Notes: generated from the sequence alone by a model not told the origin. A stretch of DNA of 64,000 nt from Scatophagus argus (GCF_020382885.2 NC_058496.1:22734501-22798500), one strand, 5' to 3'. Shown: positions 13,482 to 25,467, counted from the stretch's first letter. Program-made: numbers and translations.

Positions 13482-13873
13482 TATTTGGTTGGGCGGCACG
13501 GTGGTGCAGTGGTTAGCACTGTCACCTCATAGCAAGAGGGTTCCAGGTTTGAATCCCGGTCTGGGCCCTTCTATGTGGAGTCTATGTGCATGTTCTCCCT
13601 GTGCCTGCGTGGGTTTTCTCCGGGTACTCCGGCTTCCTCCCACAATACCAAAAACATGCACATTAGGTTAATTGGCTACTCTAAATTGCCCCTAGGTGTG
13701 AGTGTGAGAGTGTGGTTGTCTGTCTTTGTGTGTTGGCCCTGCGATTGACTGGATTGACCAATCCAGGGTGTACCCTGCCTCTCGCCCGTAGTCAGCTGGG
13801 ATAGGCTCCAGCTCCCCCGCAACCCTGACGGATAAGCGGTATAGAAAATGGATGGATGGATGGGTATTTGGTT
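13482..13873 (+). mobile_element. tRNA-derived SINE-like element with 9-bp target-site duplication
   Basis: The element (13491-13864) starts GGGCGGCACGGTGGTGCAG and has box-A-like TGGTTAGCACT and box-B-like GGTTTGAATCCC. It continues through CGTGGGTTTTCTCCGGGTA and GGGATAGGCTCCAGC and ends in a (GGAT)n tail. It is flanked by TATTTGGTT at 13482-13490 and 13865-13873, an intact 9-bp target-site duplication. The short open frames inside are chance. Deletion-derived or degenerate relatives lie at 17259-17357 and 60476-60601. Confidence 0.85.
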
Positions 13874-14416
13874 GTGGCGTATGCCGCTGAGCAGAATACA
13901 AAACTACTACTTAACAAACTGTTGTATTAATTTCAAAGTGGAGCTGGATTTTATTAAACGCAGATATCGTCATTTACAGATTTTATTTAGAAATAATTTC
14001 ATCGTTATACCACTGAAATCATCCTGACATCTCAGCTGTCTGTATTTGGGTCCTCTCTCTGTTGCCACTGTCCAGCATCCCTGTGACAAATGCTGCATGA
14101 TTGATATTTGGTGTGCAAGGATCCGAATGTGCAGGAAATGCAGAAAATAAACATTTGGATTGAGCACAATGACACTGAACAACATGCAATGCAATAGACC
14201 TAAAATTCCCTTTATTTAGCACAATAAAACTGACGAGAGAGGACAAGATGATCAAACATGTAAAAATCACAGCTGAATATGGCTATAAAAAATCCAAGAT
14301 AATTAAATGATTAAAACCGAGTGAAGAAAGAAACACAAAGCTTTTATGCAAAAATTTTAAAATAGGTTATGTTGTAATTTCTATCAATTTAATAACATTC
14401 ATTAGGCTCTTGTCCA

Positions 14417-14448
14417 AAGTGTCTTATAAGTGTCTATATAAGACACTT
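14417..14448. repeat. Perfect 12-bp inverted repeat (hairpin)
   Basis: Arm AAGTGTCTTATA (14417-14428) and its exact reverse complement TATAAGACACTT (14437-14448) are separated by 8 nt. It is AT-rich and isolated; function unknown. Confidence 0.8.
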
Positions 14449-15884
14449 AAATTCAACAGGAACAAGAGCGAGATGTCATCAGAAACTGGTAGTGCAACCA
14501 GCCCAAAAAATTATGAAAACAAAAAACAACCGAAAAACATTGAACATATAGATGCATTGGAATGTGGAATCAAAAAATGTACATTGTAGTGATTGTAGTG
14601 GATACATTGTAGTGATTAGTGATTTTAATTATATTAATGTGAATTTAAAATTTTTAGTTTGCAAATTAAATAAAAGACAAAAACTTTTTTTCCAAAAGTT
14701 TAGCTTGCAAATCTTAAGTGTTTTGCTTGCTGCTAAGCTGCATCTAATTGGTGGGACCTGTGCTTTAAAAAGTAATATGTTTCAATCAGGTTGACAACAT
14801 AGCAACACCTGCTGTCAGTATGCCAGAGAGGAAACTTTGAAGTTCAAGGAGAAGACAGAAATCTTTGTTTATGCATAACTTTGTCTTGGATAATAGCAGC
14901 TTGGCAGATTTTGTCAACCTGTTTTTCTTAAGATTTTAAATCTAATTACATAGCAAGTAATCTCTGTATGTCTGTAGTACATGCTGAAAAATTGATATAG
15001 TTGTCAGGATGGGGTTGTAATAATAACACTAACATTATAACAGCATTGGAATAACCTGGTCTATGGTCTAAGTCAGGTTGCTTAAGGACTATTTTTTACA
15101 GGAAGTTTAATGACAAACTTTCTAAAAACTGATGATTCTATTGTTAGCAGAGGCAGCATGTACACTCTGCCACAAGTCTTCTCAATTCTTGAGGTTCAAG
15201 CACCTTCAGACACAGCAGATCCAGTGAAATCCAACAACTGTTGCTTGAGCTCACACATTCATTGTCAGCCTTTCTCTTCTGCTTGCTAGTAATGTCATCA
15301 TTTCTCTCACTTATGTCAGTTTTAGCATGAACCCTGTGCTATTTCTCATTGTAAAGAGTTTCCTCTGCTTCCTTAGCCATAGAATGCACTTGACAATTAT
15401 GCCATATTTACGTTAAAAGTAATTAATTATGGTACACATTACTTTTTAACTTTTATAAGGTGTTATCCCCAACAGAAGCCCAAGGGCGTGTATCATAAAT
15501 ATACTTTCAAAGCTGCATATGACAGCAACCTGGAAACTGGTTTAAATGGTTTAACTGGTTAACTATTTATTTTGCTTGCAATAAATAATTGATAGCAGTG
15601 TCGATGGTTTTAACTTTAAATCTGTTTTTTATTAGTGTGGAAAGTATTGCTTTGAAATCTATTGTGTTTGATTGCTTAATAAAGACACAAAAGCAATTTA
15701 TTATCTAGAAGTAATTTATTATCTCAAAGTTCCAGTGTGACACTTGCTTATCTCTGTCTTCTTTAATAGGTTAACCATCCCTTAACTTTGTTCTGTCTGG
15801 CTTTATCAGGATCATTTTCTGTTATGCTTCCCAGTGGTTTACTAAATGAAATGTGGTTTTATACATTATACATTAAGAATTAGT
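14449..15884. other. Intergenic, no gene seen
   Basis: AT-rich DNA with a short degenerate tandem of ACATTGTAGTGATT near 14580-14625. No coding sequence recognised. Confidence 0.4.
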
Positions 15885-16195
15885 TAAATATATTAAAGAC
15901 AAGTTAAATGTGTTAAGTTTGGACGGGAAAGCTCATTGTAAAAGAGATTAGTCCGGAGGGGAGGTTGAGGCCCCTTCTGCTTGTGTCACTATGTTCTGGC
16001 AAAGTTTGCCTTTCTTTTGGAAATGTAAACATTTCTTTTGGAAAGATAAACAATAAATTATGTCTGCTTTTACTAGCCAGTCAAATGTTTTTCACTGTGA
16101 ACATATTACACAACTGGGTCCCACAATCTATGTTTCTCTCTCTCTCTTTCTGTATAAACACACACACACACACACCAGCAGGTGGCACTGAAAGA
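15885..16195 (+). repeat. Dispersed repeat, shorter copy (blocks A and B adjoining)
   Basis: Second copy of the 9101-9640 repeat in the same orientation, with the 220-bp spacer missing so that block A runs almost directly into block B. It ends in (CA)n followed by CCAGCAGGTGGCACTG, a sequence not found in the first copy. Confidence 0.75.
16175..16188 (+). promoter_or_regulatory. CTCF-core-like motif
   Basis: CCAGCAGGTGGCAC fits the degenerate CTCF core CCASYAGRKGGCRS at all 14 positions. It is next to a CA repeat within a dispersed repeat. Occupancy is unknown. Confidence 0.4.
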
Positions 16196-17258
16196 TTACT
16201 TAATTGCTAACCACACATGGAACATGGCACACCAATCACCAGCATATTGCCCCATTTAGCAATGCAGGAGTGAGCTGTCATGATACATTGGACTCTGATC
16301 ATATAAACCGCATATTAGACGTTAGATTACACATGTATTCTATCTTAGTAGGTACATTCTACATTTGGATAATGTTTGTTTATTCCTTTATTCCTTTTCC
16401 TGTGTGCAGCTCTTTGAATTGCCTATAAACAAATAAATCTAACCTTTTATACTTCAGCTTATTCATACATTTATATATTTATTAAATATTATATATATAT
16501 ACATAATATATACATATTAATATATTAAAATATATAAATATGTATGTACAGTATGTGGGTGTGTGTGTGTGTGTGTGTTTATGTGTGTATAAATAATTTT
16601 CTTAGCCATACACACATATGTGTACATGCTTGTGTGAATCAGTTTTGTGTTTCTCAATAAGTAAGAGGGGGAAATAACACAACTGAGGCAGTTGAAATGC
16701 ATGCCAATTGAGAAATAGAGAGGTAAAAAAAAAAGGTTTTTTTACATTTCATTTATTTGTGCTTTACATAGACAGAAATGCTTTACAAGGGCAGTATAAA
16801 AGATAAAAAGAGCAATCATTAAAGAAAAAAGATTTGACCAGCACTGTAATGAGTGTGTAATATACTGGAGGTTGTTCACACACAGTTTGGGGGACAGAGC
16901 TAACTGTTAAACCACAGCCTTATCAGTCTGTCTTTTTTAATGGTAATTAATCTGGACTCATTTCATAATGGATCATGACATCGCAACGAACACAACAGCA
17001 AGGTTGTTGTAAATAACAGAGAATAGCGCAACTAGACTTCTTCAGATGTGCCTTTCATCACCATGATCTCATTAATCCCATACAAACTGTATGTTAAAAA
17101 CCTACAGACACTTTGGTGTGGTCTAGAGCCCTGAACTGCTCTCAGCTCATCGCACTAATACCCTGATATTAAACTTGTTTGGAGATTCAAACTAGCAAAC
17201 TTCCCAGCCATGCAAAGTATTATTTTAACTACACAAATCCTGATTTAATTTATATTTT
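16196..17258. other. Intergenic, no gene seen
   Basis: AT-rich, with a TA-rich run at 16485-16540 and (GT)n at about 16558-16580. Nothing coding recognised. Confidence 0.4.
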
Positions 17259-17357
17259 CATCCATTTTATATATCGCTTATCCGCCAGGGTGGAGCCTAT
17301 CCCAGTCGACTGGAACCTTTTCGCTATGAGGCGACAGTGCTAACCACTGCACCACCC
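17259..17357 (-). mobile_element. Internally deleted SINE copy
   Basis: On the minus strand it reads GGGTGGTGCAGTGGTTAGCA, then CTGTCGCCTCATAGC, then jumps to CTGGGATAGGCTCC and GCGGATAAGCGA. It matches both ends of the 13491-13864 SINE. About 215-270 bp of the middle is missing, including the box-B-like sequence. Confidence 0.8.
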
Positions 17358-18160
17358 TAATAGCCCCCCTGAATTAAAAAGACAGTTCTGTCTGACACCA
17401 GGCAAGGGATTTTTGTCTTGTACTTTCATATCCACTGTTTACAATAACCAATACATTAATTCTTCAACTCGATAAATATTCAGTTTCTAAAAACTTTTCT
17501 TCAGTTCTTGCTTTAAATTGTCACATTTTAGCACTTAATTTGATGGCTCGAGCTAATTGATTCAGTATTTGCCAATACAGTTATACCCAAAATGTTGAAT
17601 TTAAGAATTTGATTTCTACATAACATTTTCATCAAAAAGAAGTTCAATGTATCAAGTCAATGGGAATAAATGATTTAACTGCTGCTTGAGGTGTCTGGTA
17701 AAAGGGAATGTTCCTTGCCACCGTTGGCTCAAGTTGAAATTTATTTCCTCTCTGGGAATAATATTGTAAAGAGCTCAGTCTAAACCTACTCAATACAAAA
17801 AGTGCCCTAAAATAACTTGTGTTATGATTTGGTGTTCTGCAATTTGCTTGGCTTGTTCCTCTGAAAGTTGGACGTACTTTTTGCAGGCTTTGGACTAAAG
17901 CACCCATATGTTAAATTATTATAAAGGAAGGGAATGAAGGTTTAAAGTTTCAGAGTTATGGTAGACAGACAGCAGCTGTCTAATGAGAGAAATAATAGAC
18001 TCTGATCTGTCAAAGTCTTATCTTCATATATTAGCCAAAGTTCAATAATAAGAAAGCCATCACTCCTACTCTGCTGATTACAGCCCTACTGCACCACTTT
18101 CTGTTTATTGATCCAGACAGAGTGAAGGTGCACGGTCTGCTTTATGGTCCTGCCATAAAG
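17358..18160. other. Intergenic, no gene seen
   Basis: Sequence upstream of the first natterin-like gene. No coding sequence seen; regulatory elements may be present but are not recognisable. Confidence 0.35.
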
Positions 18161-18165
18161 CAGCA

Positions 18166-18173
18166 TATATAAA
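18166..18173 (+). promoter_or_regulatory. TATA box of first natterin-like gene
   Basis: TATATAAA lies about 1 kb upstream of the start codon. About 45 bases downstream is a consensus donor (GTGAGT at 18219), so a short non-coding exon of roughly 18200-18218 is plausible. The start codon at 19175 is immediately preceded by TTCGTCTTCAG, a good splice acceptor, so a 5' leader exon is needed. The link between the two is inferred. Confidence 0.6.
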
Positions 18174-18784
18174 CCTGCAGGTAAAATGATGTGGACTCTG
18201 TGGGGAGCGACTATAAGGGTGAGTGTTTTTCAGTCTCTTTTCACCTTCAGTCAATCAAGCTCATTGATCAGGTGTCAAAAGTAGTCAGTGTCTGTTAATT
18301 GGTTATAGTGCTAGTTTTGCATAATTTAGCCTAATATTTCAAGTTTTGCTTTGCAAAGATCTGTCAAGTAAAGTCTTGGTTTTACCAGATGCCTCCTGGT
18401 GAAAATCTACCATTTCAGTGCCACCTAGGGTTGTTTTGATATTTTTGCTATACCATTTAGTTAACAAAAAATAATTAGAATAAAATGTGTGCTCCTCTGC
18501 ATCGTTCCTAATTCACCCATCAGGAACAGATAATAATTAGTAATTCAATAATTCAAGTAACTGACCTGAAACAACAAATCAAATAAATAATAATAATATA
18601 TGCTAAAAATATAAATAACAATACATTATTTATGTAAAAAATAATCAGAATAAGTCTGAAGTATTTCAGAAAAAAACACTTACAACTTACACCGACTCAG
18701 GTTATTATCATCATTGTATATTCATAACATTCAAAGTACTCAACCAAATAAAGGTTAATTTCTCAAATACACAACTATGTCTAA

Positions 18785-18973
18785 AGTCAGTTTTTCCTCA
18801 CCACTGTTGCCAAGTGCTTGCTCATGGGGGAATGTTGGGTTCTCTGTATTACAAAAAATTTAATTAAAGAGTTTGGCCCAGACCTGCTCTAATTGGAAAG
18901 TGTCATGAGATAACATTTGTTGTGAATTGACTCTATATAAATAAACTGAATTGAATTCAATTGAATTGAATTA
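18785..18973 (+). mobile_element. L2-type LINE 3' end
   Basis: Contains CCAAGTGCTTGCTCATGGGG, GAATGTTGGGTTCTCTGTA, TTGTTGTGAATTGACTC and TATATAAATAAACTGAATTG, followed by a (TTGAA)n-type tail. This is the familiar 3' end of a fish L2/Maui-type LINE. It is truncated and lies inside the presumed first intron of the natterin-like gene. Confidence 0.7.
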
Positions 18974-19174
18974 ATGCATACCTCTAAGGCTGGACTAAAA
19001 AAAATTATGTTATATAAATTATGTTAAAAAAAATAAAATTATTAATGAACTGAAGTTAAATGTTATGTTTAAGGAGAAAATGGAAGAGATGTTTAAAACT
19101 GTTCTTTTTTTAAAAGAGTGAAATGTTCTGAGAACAGTTTATTGTTTTGAAAACATGTTGTATTTCGTCTTCAG

Positions 19175-20426
19175 ATGAAGTTGGCCGTGTTGCTGCTGCT
19201 GGCCCTGCCAGCTCTGTCCTCAGCCAGTCTGCAGGACATTGTGAAGAAGAGTGCACAACACAGAAAAGGTAAACCCTTCTTGTTTTTGTGACAGACAATT
19301 TGATTTAATATGTAAACTTTGTGTCTCTCTCTTCTACACAGTTTCCTTACTGAATCCGGAGCTGGAGGGCCTGGTGCCTGAACCGACTGGCAACAATGTG
19401 GTCTCAGCTCCTCTGACTCCTACTGACTTGGAGCAGCAGCAGGATATACCTTCCTCCATGTTCGGTGATAACATTAACCTGGAGTGGCTGACCTGGGATG
19501 GATCCCTGCCAAATGGAGCTGTTTCAATCTACAACAGTTACACCGAGCGCACAGACTATGTGTGCAAGTATAAGTGCGAGGCCGGCTTTTACAACCCAAG
19601 CTTGGGCCCATATTGCCGTTATCCCTATGGGGACCGCGAGTACTATGCCCCAGAGTTTGAGATCCTGACCAACAAAGACAACTTTGAGTTCCTGGAGTGG
19701 AAGGAAGATTCTTATGGTTCAGTGCCCCAGCATTCAGTCAGGACCTGCCCGGGTGTTGGTATCTATGTTGGAAAGAACAAGTATGGTCTGGGAAAGGTTG
19801 TTCCTCAGTTTGAAGCTTTCTTCCTGCCTTGGGAAGGTGATGAGTACTGGTACAAGAGGTACCATGTCCTGACTATCAACAGGGATGCCTACACTCAGCA
19901 CATCAGTGATGTCAAGTATGGCATTGATGAGGTTGCCATCTTCCAGTATCCTCCTGAGACCATGCGCATTTCTGGAGTCACCAACAACGAGTGCCAGTCG
20001 ATATCAAAGACAGTCACCATCTCAAAGAGCACAGAGGTGGAGACCACCTGGAACATTGGCCGAGCCACCATGCTGGGTATCACAGGCAGCATCACGGCTA
20101 ATATCCCCTTCATCGGCTCTGGGGGCATTGAGCTGGGTGCTGAGAAAACGCTTCAGTTCTCCAGAGGAACCACCGTGGTGGAGGAACTCAGCCACTCCGT
20201 GTCTGTGCAGCTCACTGTCCCACCAAACCACTCCTGCAAAGTCCGTATGGAGGGACGCAAGATCAAAGCCGACATTCCCTACACTGCTCGCCTCAGCCGT
20301 ACCTACCGCAATGGAGAGACCCAGTGGACATCCATCTCTGGGACATATGATGGAGTCCAGATTGGAGAAGTTCGGGCTGTAGTGGACCGCTGTGAACCAG
20401 TGGCCGACGCCAAGCCTTGCCCCTGA
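19175..20426 (+). CDS. Natterin-like protein (copy 1), secreted aerolysin-type protein
   Basis: Coding exons 19175-19268 and 19342-20426 (phase-1 intron, GT-AG) give 392 residues. Exon 1 encodes a signal peptide (MKLAVLLLLALPALSSA) and a short propeptide-like stretch. Exon 2 begins with a low-complexity linker, then a DM9/DUF3421-like region (WDGSLPNGAV, YTERTDYVC, CEAGFY, about residues 80-215). The C-terminal aerolysin-like beta region follows (about 230-385), including a Ser/Thr/Gly-rich hairpin and VPPNHSC. Natterins are fish proteins first known from toadfish venom; most teleosts have natterin-like genes thought to act in mucosal defence, so venom use cannot be inferred. Length and cysteines look intact. 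A tandem paralogue lies 3.7 kb downstream. Start chosen because it opens the signal peptide and directly follows a splice acceptor; a leader exon is therefore likely. Confidence 0.9.
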
Positions 20427-20506
20427 AAGGCTGACGGAAGAGACACCAAAAAATATTTTGGAACAACATCTAATGTTTGTGATGTCAAAAGCAAATTATA
20501 TGACAC

Positions 20507-20512
20507 AATAAA
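20507..20512 (+). terminator. Polyadenylation signal, natterin-like copy 1
   Basis: AATAAA 81 bases after the stop codon, in ACACAATAAAAATAAAAC, with a GT-rich sequence (TTGTGTGGT) shortly downstream. Confidence 0.8.
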
Positions 20513-22900
20513 AATAAAACAATGCCCACGTTGTGTGGTACATGGAAAACATCTCTTGTGTCGGCTGGTGTCTAAAAGAAAATTTTACATTTTGCAAATA
20601 ACATGAAATAATTTTCTTCTTTTTCTTCCCTTCCATTCTCTTAAGATCTCTTCTCTACTTTGCCAGACTACACAAACATCAGAGTAATTAAGCACATTTC
20701 CCCAGTGCTCTGTTTCTGCTAATTTAGTAGAAGAATTCTATCTTTGCAGATAAGAATTTCAATACAAATTTAACAAAATTTTTGGTTTTTTTTAATTGAA
20801 CTCATAGTGGTGGGTTAGATTCTTCGGTTGTGGGATTCATTTGCAAAACATTGTTTATGAGAACAAAAATTTGGGTCCAAAGGTTTGCAAGCCTGGGACA
20901 CGACCAAAGAACATTTGAATGGACAAAATGTTGGACAAAATGCTCCAGCAGTGAATTCAAGAAGGGAAATACTGTTTGTTTTCCCTGGCACAAATTCAGA
21001 TATCAGTTTTCTGCTTTGACTCTGAATACAGTAATTATTTCCTTTGACACTGCAGATCACTCAAAACACATTTAATCTTTGCCTCTATAAGAAAACCCTG
21101 CCTTATTTCACATATCCAGTCAGCTTCTATTGTGTGAAAATAAAATTGTCAGAGCAACATGAACTGTGAGTCAGACTGAATCACTGCTTGTCACACTCAC
21201 AATGTACACCCAAATAATACACTGAATAAGAACAACATAATGACAAGTTCTTTCCAAGCATTCACACTCAGCTGAATGCTGAAACTGCTGAAGGCAGTTA
21301 CAGTGTAGTTCTGTCAATGTAAATGACCTTTACACAGCCTTGTTTCACACAGAGTCCACATTCAGGCTGAAATAAGTAAATTGATAATAACTTTCTGTCT
21401 CAAGGACACACAGAGATGGCTATGACATCAGTGATTTTCAATGATAGGACTGTGCGTGCAGAACAATGTCAGTGTTGAGCGACTTCTTCTCTGGTTTAAT
21501 CTCTGCAGCCAGCGACATTACGCAACAAGGACCTTCTTAATCAATGACTCACTATTACTGGATATTTAATTACTGTGTTTCCAGGCTGAGCTTATCTAAA
21601 CATACAGTATCTTGCCATCTATGGAGAAAGAGCACCACAGCACTTTGGACTTCATGCAATCCTCTATCACCAAGTAGATATGGGACATTAAATCCAGGTA
21701 AATTTATTTATGAAGCACTTTTAACAGTCCCATCAAAGACTAATTTCACAGAAAGAGTAGGCATACAGGTTCTGTTTTCCTATCAAGGATCAATAAATAA
21801 CCTTGTTATCATTATCAGCAAAGATAGTCTTTTTGCACTCTTCCAGAGCTGCAGGTAGAGGTTTTTGAGTCAAGGGCAAAGTCAAAACTGCATGAAGACC
21901 TTTACCTTTATCTAACACGACTGATTATCACAACAAGAATAACACTAAACACACACTCTGCTAACTCTTTAGTATGAATGTTCACCTAACTTTACTTGTA
22001 TAAATGTTGAATATGCTGATAAAAAAAAAAAGTACGCAAACATGTTCAACAAGCTGGCAGATAGGACCTGAAGTCTGACTTCTCAGTTTGATTTCCAGTA
22101 CACTTTTAGTGCAGCTGAATCAATTACATGGAAGCCCACAAATGCTGTACAGACAACCCTCAATACAAGGAAGAGAGGCACTAAAGACAGGTAAATATGA
22201 GGTGACATCTGAGGTGCACTATAGTAAACTTGTCACGGTATTATACAAACATCTTCCACAATGGAAGAAATCAGGTGGTAAGAACAATAGCCCTATTTCC
22301 AACTGTGTGTGGTTTTTGTTTGTTTGTTTGTTTTTTTTAAACAATCTATTGAGTTTTGAAAAGTTTTGGAAGACAATGGACAACCTTTAAAGGACGAAAT
22401 ATCGCTTAAAATCATCTGAGAGCGTTAAATCAGCCAAATTATTTTTCTCTTTGCAGAGACATAAGGCACTAGACAAAACATTAGCACGCAAACAATGTAG
22501 AAATAGGAGACACATAATACAATATAGTTGTGGATGGCAGGAGATGGGTTTTCATTCAAACACAGTACATAACTGTATATTACTATTAAACGTAACATAA
22601 ATATGACTACTGAGGTCTTGAAATTTTCATGGCATAAAAAATAAGAGACACATTATTACTAGGACACAATTTTGAATCCAGATCACACTGGGAAATCTTC
22701 TCCCAAACAGGGTGTTGCTCAGGAAGGCCAAACATGTTCAGTCCACCATCCTTGCTCCCTTAAACAAGTTTTAAACTTGTTAATTTTGAATATTTCATTT
22801 CAGGATGGTGGTTTTTCTTCTTTGAGCCTTTCCTTTGTCACTTTGTTACACATGAGATTGAAACGGTGTGGCAAGACAGAGTTAACACTGGGTCAACAGG
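20513..22900. other. Intergenic between the natterin-like genes
   Basis: No coding sequence recognised. The open frames here overlap on both strands and lack domains. No clear repeat family identified. Confidence 0.4.
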
Positions 22901-22927
22901 CAAGAAGCTGCTGCAGCTCTCTCTCCT

Positions 22928-23015
22928 ATTTATTGCAGGGCAATAAGTCTGCAGGGAGCTTTTAAGACTCAGCACGTAGTGCAGGCAAGTGTCACTGCAG
23001 GAGGAACCTCTCAAG
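22928..23015 (+). promoter_or_regulatory. Possible promoter and leader exon, natterin-like copy 2
   Basis: CTATTTATTG (about 22928) could serve as a TATA-like element, and CTCTCAAG followed by GTAAAAACT gives a candidate donor with exon end at 23015. By analogy with copy 1 the start codon at 24108 directly follows a splice acceptor (TTTCCCCTGTCCAG), so a leader exon should exist. This location is a guess. Confidence 0.25.
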
Positions 23016-24107
23016 GTAAAAACTGCTTCTCTGTATGTGAATGAAGTGCTGGTGTGGGCTCATTTCACTGATAAACAATAATCATTTCACTGTCTGATAT
23101 GTCAATATATGTAATTGATTGACAATTAGAATCAACAATAAATGGATCTAAAATCATTATATAGCAGGCTGTTTTTTGCTGTTGCAACTTTTATTTATTT
23201 ATTATTTAACTGAAAAAGGTATTCTGTAATAATTTTTGTCTGGTCTTAAAACAGTACTCTGATGAAGGGGGCATCCACTTAATCAGACATCTGAGCTGGC
23301 ATTGAGCCTGGTAGCTTTTGATTCACTTGTGAGGACATTTAATCTTTGTACCATAAGTATTATATTATCACAAGTTTTTATAGTATCATTCATTTCCTTT
23401 AATTTTTTTTCATTTTGGAAATAGAGTTGATCGTAATTTAAATCATATTGCTGAGGAATCTTGGGCCAGGTTTTATGTCAAATTGGTGCATATACATCTC
23501 AGTTCTTATTGTTTGACATGATCTCATGTTTTACAATTAAAATATTTTTTTCACATCTGATATTAAAAGCATTTAAAGTTATTTTAGTCTTATATTTTGA
23601 CCACAGATATTTTGACTTGGAAAACAGAGATGTTACAAATAACATTATTGTTTTGTTTTGTAATGGTGGAGCTAAGACAAAATTTATTCAGAAAACGAAA
23701 CAACATGTAAATTAGAAGATGGAAAGAGTGTAAGGCAGAGAGAAAGACAAGCTACCACATCACTTACCTTGCCCTGAGTGTCACTGACATTGTCAGTATA
23801 GCAGAAGAGCCTTGTGTCTTTTACATCTGAAAACTCCAATGAATTCCATTTACTTTTCATGTAATTAAAAACCAGACATTAGTGAGAAACATGCATGAAA
23901 AGAAACATGTAATTTCTGTTGTGTTATTTCAAAACAACTGGCTCCCTTTGTGACTAGTCTCTCCAGTGAAGTTATTGGTTTATGAAAAATTAGTCGATCA
24001 GCTTCCAAAGGAGGGCAAAACAGAAGAAAATGTAGTATTCTGTATTTTTGTAAATTTTCAACTAAATGCCCACTGATGCTGACAAGCCAATTGTTTCCCC
24101 TGTCCAG

Positions 24108-25414
24108 ATGAGGTGGTGTCTCACTGTTCTCTTAGCAGTGCTGCAGCTCTGCAGCCCAGCGCTGCAGGCTGACCCACTGCTCTACATCTCCCAGCTGCAG
24201 GATGGGAAAGAAAAACCCAGTGAGTCATATCATTATCTAGCCAGGCATTCAAATAGAAAGTTTCATTAAAAGACATGTTTTATACCAAACCAACAACCAA
24301 TTTCCTTCTGTCTTGTTGTCCAGAGGCATGGCTTAACCCCATGCTGGAAGATATTGTCCCTTCACGGGAAGTCATCAAACCACCTGAAATCAAAACAATC
24401 CCAGAAACTGAGACAGCCTCACACTCCATTCCTATGTTCAGTGAATACACCAACCTCAAGTGGATCACATGGAGTGGTTCCCTCCCAAATGGTGCTGTTG
24501 CCATCTACAACGGCTACACTGAACGTACCGACTATGTGTGCAAAGTCAACTGCGAGGCTGGTTTCTACACTCCCAGCAAAGGGAACTTCTGCCAGTACCC
24601 ATACGCTGACAAAGAATATGCATCCTCCAAGTTTGAAGTGCTGGTCAACGTGGACCACTTTGAGTTCCTGGAATGGGTTGAAGATTCATACGGGTCAGTC
24701 CCCAGCTATGCCATTAAGACCTGCCCTAACTCAGACATCTATGTGGGCAAAAACAAGTACGGTCTGGGTAAGGTGGTGACCCAACACGAGGCCTTCTTCC
24801 TCCCCTGGGAGGGAGATGAGTACTGGTACAAGAAGTACCATGTTCTTGCTATCAACAGAGAGACCTACAGCCAGCACATCTCTCATGTGGAGTATGGCAT
24901 CGACCAGATGGAGCTGTTCCACCATCCTCCGGAGGCCCTGAAGCTCGCCAAAGTCACCAACCTGGAATGCGCAAGTGTAGAGAAGACAGTGAAGCTGGAG
25001 AAGACCAGTACTGTGGAGAAGACCTGGGACATTGGCAGAGAGACCCGCAATGGCTCTGTCTCCACCATGACAGCCAAAATACCCATCCTTGGCCCAGGGA
25101 CTGTGGACTTCACCAAGGAGCACAAGATGACCTTCTCAGAGGGAACCAAAATTGTGGAGTCTATCAGTCACTCCATCTCTGTGGACCTGGTGGTCCCACC
25201 CAACCACTCCTGCGCTGTGAGGATGGAAGGCAGGAAGATGAAGGCCAACATCCCCTTCACTGGCAGGCTAAGCAGGACCAACCACAATGGAGACACCCAC
25301 TGGACGTACATCACAGGCACCTACGACGGCATGAGTGTTGGAGAGATCAATGCTGTGGTGGAGAGATGTCAGCCAGTGACTGATGCTGTTCCCTGCTCCT
25401 CAGCTGAAAACTGA
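24108..25414 (+). CDS. Natterin-like protein (copy 2), secreted aerolysin-type protein
   Basis: Coding exons 24108-24219 and 24324-25414 (phase-1 intron at the same place as copy 1) give 400 residues. Signal peptide MRWCLTVLLAVLQLCSPALQA. The second exon carries the same domain order: linker, DM9/DUF3421-like region (WSGSLPNGAV, YTERTDYVC, CEAGFY) and an aerolysin-like C-terminus ending after VERCQPVTDAVPC. The segment VGKNKYGLGKVV...PWEGDEYWYK is almost identical to copy 1, whereas the predicted pore hairpin is much more different. An in-frame upstream ATG at 24066 lies before the acceptor CCTGTCCAG and is probably intronic, so 24108 is preferred. Reading frame intact. Presumed secreted, oligomerising membrane-active protein; role in immunity or toxicity is inferred from the family only. 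Confidence 0.9.
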
Positions 25415-25467
25415 TGATCGATCTATTGAACAGCTCAGAAGTCAAATGATCAACATGCATGATTCCA

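Noticed and set aside
13491..13570. Possible tRNA gene (box A and box B)
   Set aside because: It cannot fold as a full cloverleaf and is the head of a 374-bp SINE with target-site duplication.
19885..20382. 165-codon shifted frame inside the natterin-like exon, and similar frames in copy 2
   Set aside because: Shadow frames of the long coding exons; they differ between the two paralogues and have no domain.
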